From Haliclona indistincta (lineage: Eukaryota; Porifera; Demospongiae; Haplosclerida; Chalinidae), in the NCBI GenBank assembly GCA_964017065.1, contig OZ024789.1, positions 4,962,018-5,026,017 on the forward strand: DNA of 64,000 nucleotides, given 5' to 3'. The position numbers were made by a program, and so were the translations under genes. A model generated the notes under the pieces. It had not been told where the DNA came from. It saw only the letters and a list, made by a program, of their open reading frames with translations, and ran no database searches. Below are positions 60,595-64,000 of the stretch, piece after piece. Within the stretch, counting starts at the first letter, position 1, and every line of letters starts with the position of its first letter.

Positions 60595-60798
60595 GTTGGG
60601 CGGTACCCTTGTGAACCTCGTCCCAAATAGGTCAGCCGGATTGGAACCAGCGTTCCCAGTCCGGGGGCCTATGGGCGAGTCAGCACTCGCAGAGCATCAC
60701 CGGGGTATGCCAGCCTGACCCTCCATTATGCCAAACATAATAATTGAAAATTGTTGGTATCATTAAAGCACGGTCGCTAGGGTGCGTCTCGGCATTAA
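60595..60798 (+). repeat. Split direct repeat B1
   Basis: 204 bp, identical by eye to B2 (61120-61323), from gttgggcggtaccc to ctcggcattaa. It shares TTAA with the start of A2. Confidence 0.85.
60630..60720 (-). other. tRNA-Ser-like sequence inside B1
   Basis: On the minus strand the 91 nt fold as a tRNA with a long variable arm: acceptor GGTCAG/CTGACC, anticodon stem GCGAG/CTCGC around TGCTGA, variable-arm CCC/GGG, T stem GCTGG/CCGGC with the B-box-like GGTTCCAATCC. The anticodon loop is one base short and the A box is imperfect, so it is not called as a functional tRNA. Repeated at 61155-61245 in B2. Confidence 0.45.
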
Positions 60799-61072
60799 TG
60801 GTGAGTTAATGAGGTTAACTTGGTTTAATGCATAGCACTCTAGGGATGACGGAGACAGCTGGTAAGCAGGGCTGAAACATGTTGACAAGCATAGGACAGT
60901 TATCGGCTGTAGAACTGGTCAGAATGCGGCCGCTTGAGCATGGTAAACATGTACAAGTAAGCATGGGCGCAACGTGCACAAAGCGTAAACAACCATCAGG
61001 GTTCACAGTATTTAAAGCCCAATGCTGAGTGTACTGCAACAAACAGTCTCACTCGAGCATTGTTCTTTCTCA
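60795..61072 (+). repeat. Split direct repeat A2
   Basis: 278 bp, second copy of A1, starting at the TTAA shared with B1. 47 bp of unique sequence separate it from B2. Confidence 0.85.
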
Positions 61073-61119
61073 CCCACCACTCATCCCTCCCCATCACTAT
61101 AGCATCACTCATTCATCAG

Positions 61120-61323
61120 GTTGGGCGGTACCCTTGTGAACCTCGTCCCAAATAGGTCAGCCGGATTGGAACCAGCGTTCCCAGTCCGGGGGCCTATGGG
61201 CGAGTCAGCACTCGCAGAGCATCACCGGGGTATGCCAGCCTGACCCTCCATTATGCCAAACATAATAATTGAAAATTGTTGGTATCATTAAAGCACGGTC
61301 GCTAGGGTGCGTCTCGGCATTAA
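61120..61323 (+). repeat. Split direct repeat B2
   Basis: Second copy of B1, including the tRNA-like stretch; its final TTAA joins directly to the resumed NLR4 LRR coding sequence (gtgatacagggct). Confidence 0.85.
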
Positions 61324-61751
61324 GTGATACAGGGCTTTTAGCTACAGAGAATACTGCTCAGACACTCACTATGATGTTTGGAAAAAATAAAAAAATTGAA
61401 CTCCTTGATTTGTCAAATAATACAGCTTTCTCAGATTTTGGAGTTAAACAAGTCTCTCAAGGTCTTCAGCACAATACCACACTAGTCTACTTGAATCTTA
61501 GCAACACAGGAATAACTGATAAAGGAGCAGATTACATCGCTCGGGCTCTTGATTCCAATCAATTTTTACGAACGCTCTACATTCCTCGTAATAGTATTAC
61601 AGGACACGGGCTATGTTCTATAGCATCATCGCTGCAAAATAACACTACTTTGAGAAAAATCAATATCGATGGAAATCCTATCACAGCAAGTGAAGTCGAA
61701 ATTGTTCAAAAGAACAATCAAAAGGTTGATATTGAATTTCATAAACTTTAA

Positions 61752-62207
61752 ATAGTTAAAACTGTTTTTTGAGCTGTACAATGATAGCAGCAATGATTAT
61801 AAATTAGCTTTGACATCATTCACGTGCATGAATTATATTTCAGACAATACTGCATTCAGATTTCTCAAGAATTTCCAGCATTTTTTTGAGGTCTTCAATA
61901 TACAACCGCACTAGCAGCGTAGCTACCCACATGGTCTAGAGGAGCTCATGCAGCATAACACATTGCAGAACCTTTCGATTAAAAATCTTCACCACAATTT
62001 TTTATAGCTAGTTATAATAAACCAAAGAATCTTGATCAATATCATTAATTTCATGGTTCATGGTTTCAATTTATATAATTTATGCTTATTTGGATGAAAA
62101 ATATAAAAGATGCTTAGTATAATCATAGTTTTAATGAATATAGTTGATCTCCATAGTAACGAGTAAATGAACAGACTACCACACACAGAGCAAGGGTGTG
62201 ACCAACA
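61752..62207. other. NLR4-NLR5 intergenic region
   Basis: The first 250 bp are alignable with the DNA after the orphan LRR cassette (20382-20700), including a degenerate LRR trace (gaggtcttcaatatacaac). No gene is seen. The NLR5 promoter must lie here. Confidence 0.5.
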
Positions 62208-64000
62208 ATGGCTGGTATTACCAATGACACCAAACTACAGCTGGGTGAGTCTGCTTCTTTATCAAACCATGCTAGCTAGCACTCAGCATACATGCTAATA
62301 ATTTTTCTCTATAGATGCCCAGCCCGCTCTACTAGACCTAATGGTAATGAAAGGAGCTGATGGTGAACCTATGAAAATTATTCAAACTATTGCAGCTAGT
62401 AACTATAGGATGTTTGGAATGTTCCTCCTACAAGATAAAAATGGATTAGCTGTTGATCTAATTGAGAAGGATCATATCAACAAAGGTGCTGAGAATGTCA
62501 CACAGGCTATTCTCCAGAAATGGCTGACAAGTGATGCACCTACTCGTACATATCAACACTTGATAGAGTGTCTCAGACAGTCTGAACTGGGTGCACTTGC
62601 TGAGCTCATTGCAGCAAAAAAAGGTTCAAATAAAATTATGCACATGTATCATGTACAATTTTGAAAGTCAAGCCATATGCAAACTAATGTCTCTGTTGAT
62701 TTTTATTTGTGAATCACAAATTAATGTTGATTATGGTTTAGAATTGACATTTCTGATATGTATGTAGGTATTCAACCAGTGTATGCTACACAAGCTCAGG
62801 ATTCAGTTTCAACAGATAGTGCTCAACAAACAACAACTAAGTTAAAATCTGATCCTTACACATCTTATCTAAGAGGATTATACACATCTATGTCTCAGAG
62901 CCACACCTCCCAACATTGGAGCCACCTCCCACGATGTGAATTCATCCAGCTAGCAATGATTGGTAGTAAGGAACAACGACGTGGACACAGAGAGGAGGAA
63001 ATGGTCAGACTGGCACAGCAAGGAAGAATAGAAACTATTTTGAGTTACAAAGAACCAATCGATCTCAACAACATCTTCTCAACAATGCAGCCACTAGTTG
63101 TGCTACCACCTCCTCCTCATACAAGAGTAATTCTCATTGAAGGAGCCCCAGGAGGAGGAAAGAGCACACTTGCCCTCCACATTTGCCATAGATGGGCTCA
63201 AGGCAATTGCTCTATGGAAAGATTCGACCTTGTAGTTCTTGTTTACTTGCGAGATCAAGCCATTCAGAATGCTACTACCTTGGCTGATATACTACCAGCT
63301 CGTAATCTGGAAATGTCTAAAATTGTTGCTTCTCAGATACAAAAATGTGATGGACAGAATGTTCTCTTTATCTTTGATGGATGGGATGAATTTCCATCTC
63401 ATCTACAGACTAATTCACTTGTATCAACAATAATTCGACAGCCACACAAGCTCTCTCTTCATCAAAGTACTGTTCTTATTACCTCTCGACCAGTGTCATC
63501 AGGAAACCTGCTCCACATAGCTGATCGACGAGTGGAGATCCTGGGATTCACTCAACACCAGATTCGTGAGTACATTGAGAAAGCTTTGAATGGCAACAGC
63601 ACTTACATTCAGAAGCTTGTCCAGCATCTTGAAGAGCACCCAGTTATAGAAGGTTACTGCTATGTACCTCTACATGTAGCAATACTGGTGCACATATTCT
63701 TGACAATGAAGGGAGCCCTACCTACCACCCGGCATGAACTTTTCTGTCATCTTATACTCTGCTGCATTGTCCGAGAACTAGAAACACATGAACCAGAAAA
63801 TGCTTTTGATACATCTAGAGTTTCTTCATTTGATGACCTTCCAGGTAGCCTTAAATCTAAACTAATTCATCTTTGTTCGCTTGCACTTAGAGGAGTAGCA
63901 CAAGATAAAGTTATATTCTATGAAGAGGAGTTGAAATCTTTTAACTTACCAACTAATCTACAATCCTTAGGACTTCTTCAATCAGTTGAGAGACTCTCTA
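62208..64000 (+). CDS. NLR5: Death-NACHT receptor, cut by the window edge
   Basis: Exon 1 62208-62244 (MAGITNDTKLQL), exon 2 62315-62623 (Death domain, with QKWLTSDAPTRTYQHLIE) and exon 3 from 62768, open to base 64000. Introns are 70 and 144 bp with GT-AG borders; the phases join. NACHT has GAPGGGKST and VLFIFDGWDEF, followed by the near-invariant EEHPVIEGYCYVPLHVAIL block. The LRR part would lie beyond the window. No frameshift or stop is seen in the 1.2 kb of exon 3 present. Like NLR4, it has no GPKOW partner. Predicted cytoplasmic sensor. Confidence 0.9.

Larger units (their letters stand above)
56118..61323 (+). mobile_element. Ngaro-like tyrosine-recombinase retrotransposon
   Basis: Complete 5.2-kb element with split direct repeats in the order A1-ORFs-B1-A2-B2: A1 56118-56395, B1 60595-60798, A2 60795-61072, B2 61120-61323. 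It has a gag-like ORF, an RT-RNase H ORF and a tyrosine recombinase ORF, with no integrase or methyltransferase seen. Split direct repeats plus a YR define Ngaro-type rather than DIRS1-type elements. TTAA is present at each outer border and at the B1/A2 join, with no target duplication, as expected for recombination of a circle into a TTAA site. A1 and A2 differ at one base by eye; B1 and B2 appear identical. Much more GC-rich than its surroundings. Inserted sense in the NLR4 LRR exon. Confidence 0.9.
52559..61751 (+). pseudogene. NLR4: Death-NACHT-LRR, nonsense-mutated and split by a retrotransposon
   Basis: Exon 1 is 52559-52607 (MAQAASSDTNDPGRQK) and exon 2 is 52664-52972 (Death domain). 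The exon 3 acceptor is uncertain: atgcag at 53840 leads to a stop at 53903, but an acceptor ending at 53901 (cagctag) gives an open frame. Exon 3 encodes NACHT (GAPGGGKST, VLFIFDGWDEF, FLHLSIQELLAAYRIS), then an in-frame TAA at 55584-55586; the LRR frame continues in the same phase from 55587 to 56119, is cut by a Ngaro element, and resumes at 61320-61751. A truncated Death-NACHT protein is possible. Unlike NLR1-3 it has no GPKOW partner and has a long intron 2. Confidence 0.8.

Noticed and set aside
60630..60720. Functional tRNA-Ser gene
   Set aside because: The anticodon loop is one base short, the acceptor stem is shortened and the A box is off consensus; kept as a tRNA-like feature only.
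56118..61323. DIRS1-type or Gypsy-type classification of the retroelement
   Set aside because: There are split direct rather than inverted terminal repeats, no LTRs, no DDE integrase or protease, and no methyltransferase domain was seen.

Overview
The window looks like genomic DNA of a demosponge, most plausibly Amphimedon or a close relative (inference from content; no search was run). The evidence is intron-containing genes with very short GT-AG introns of about 53-70 bp, AT-rich host DNA, animal genes recognisable by exon translation (GPKOW, AMDHD1), and an expanded family of Death-NACHT-LRR receptors (NLRs), which is known from sponges. No prokaryotic features are present.

Layout: (1) 1-19722 is a segmental duplication. 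Each unit holds a minus-strand GPKOW gene (G-patch/KOW splicing factor) diverging over about 130 bp from a plus-strand NLR, followed by a retroelement relic and a small minus-strand gene with two TQT motifs. NLR1 (1747-4998) is intact; NLR2 (13004-16257) has a 1-bp frameshift. (2) 19826-22249 holds orphan, partly frameshifted LRR fragments. (3) 22473-25084 is a minus-strand imidazolonepropionase gene (AMDHD1, histidine breakdown) lacking its 5' exons here. (4) 25829-39000 is a tandem array of four secreted NHL-type beta-propeller genes, each with a TATA box: two intact, one frameshifted, one split by two hairpin-type transposons. (5) 40333-52298 is a third, older GPKOW/NLR unit with the most complete GPKOW and an intact NLR3. 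(6) 52559-61751 is NLR4, broken by an in-frame stop and by a 5.2-kb Ngaro-like tyrosine-recombinase retrotransposon in its LRR exon. (7) 62208-64000 is NLR5, cut by the window edge.

Biology: the NLRs are predicted cytoplasmic receptors with a Death signalling domain, a NACHT ATPase with intact Walker A and B motifs, and variable LRRs. The locus shows birth-and-death evolution: tandem duplication, nearly invariant islands shared by all five paralogues, loose LRR cassettes, pseudogenes and heavy non-autonomous transposon load. Several insertions can be dated against empty sites in sister copies inside the same window. The most unusual points are the repeated pairing of an immune-receptor gene with a splicing-factor gene on a short divergent promoter, the precisely readable Ngaro insertion with a paralogous empty site, and the secreted NHL family expanding next to AMDHD1.
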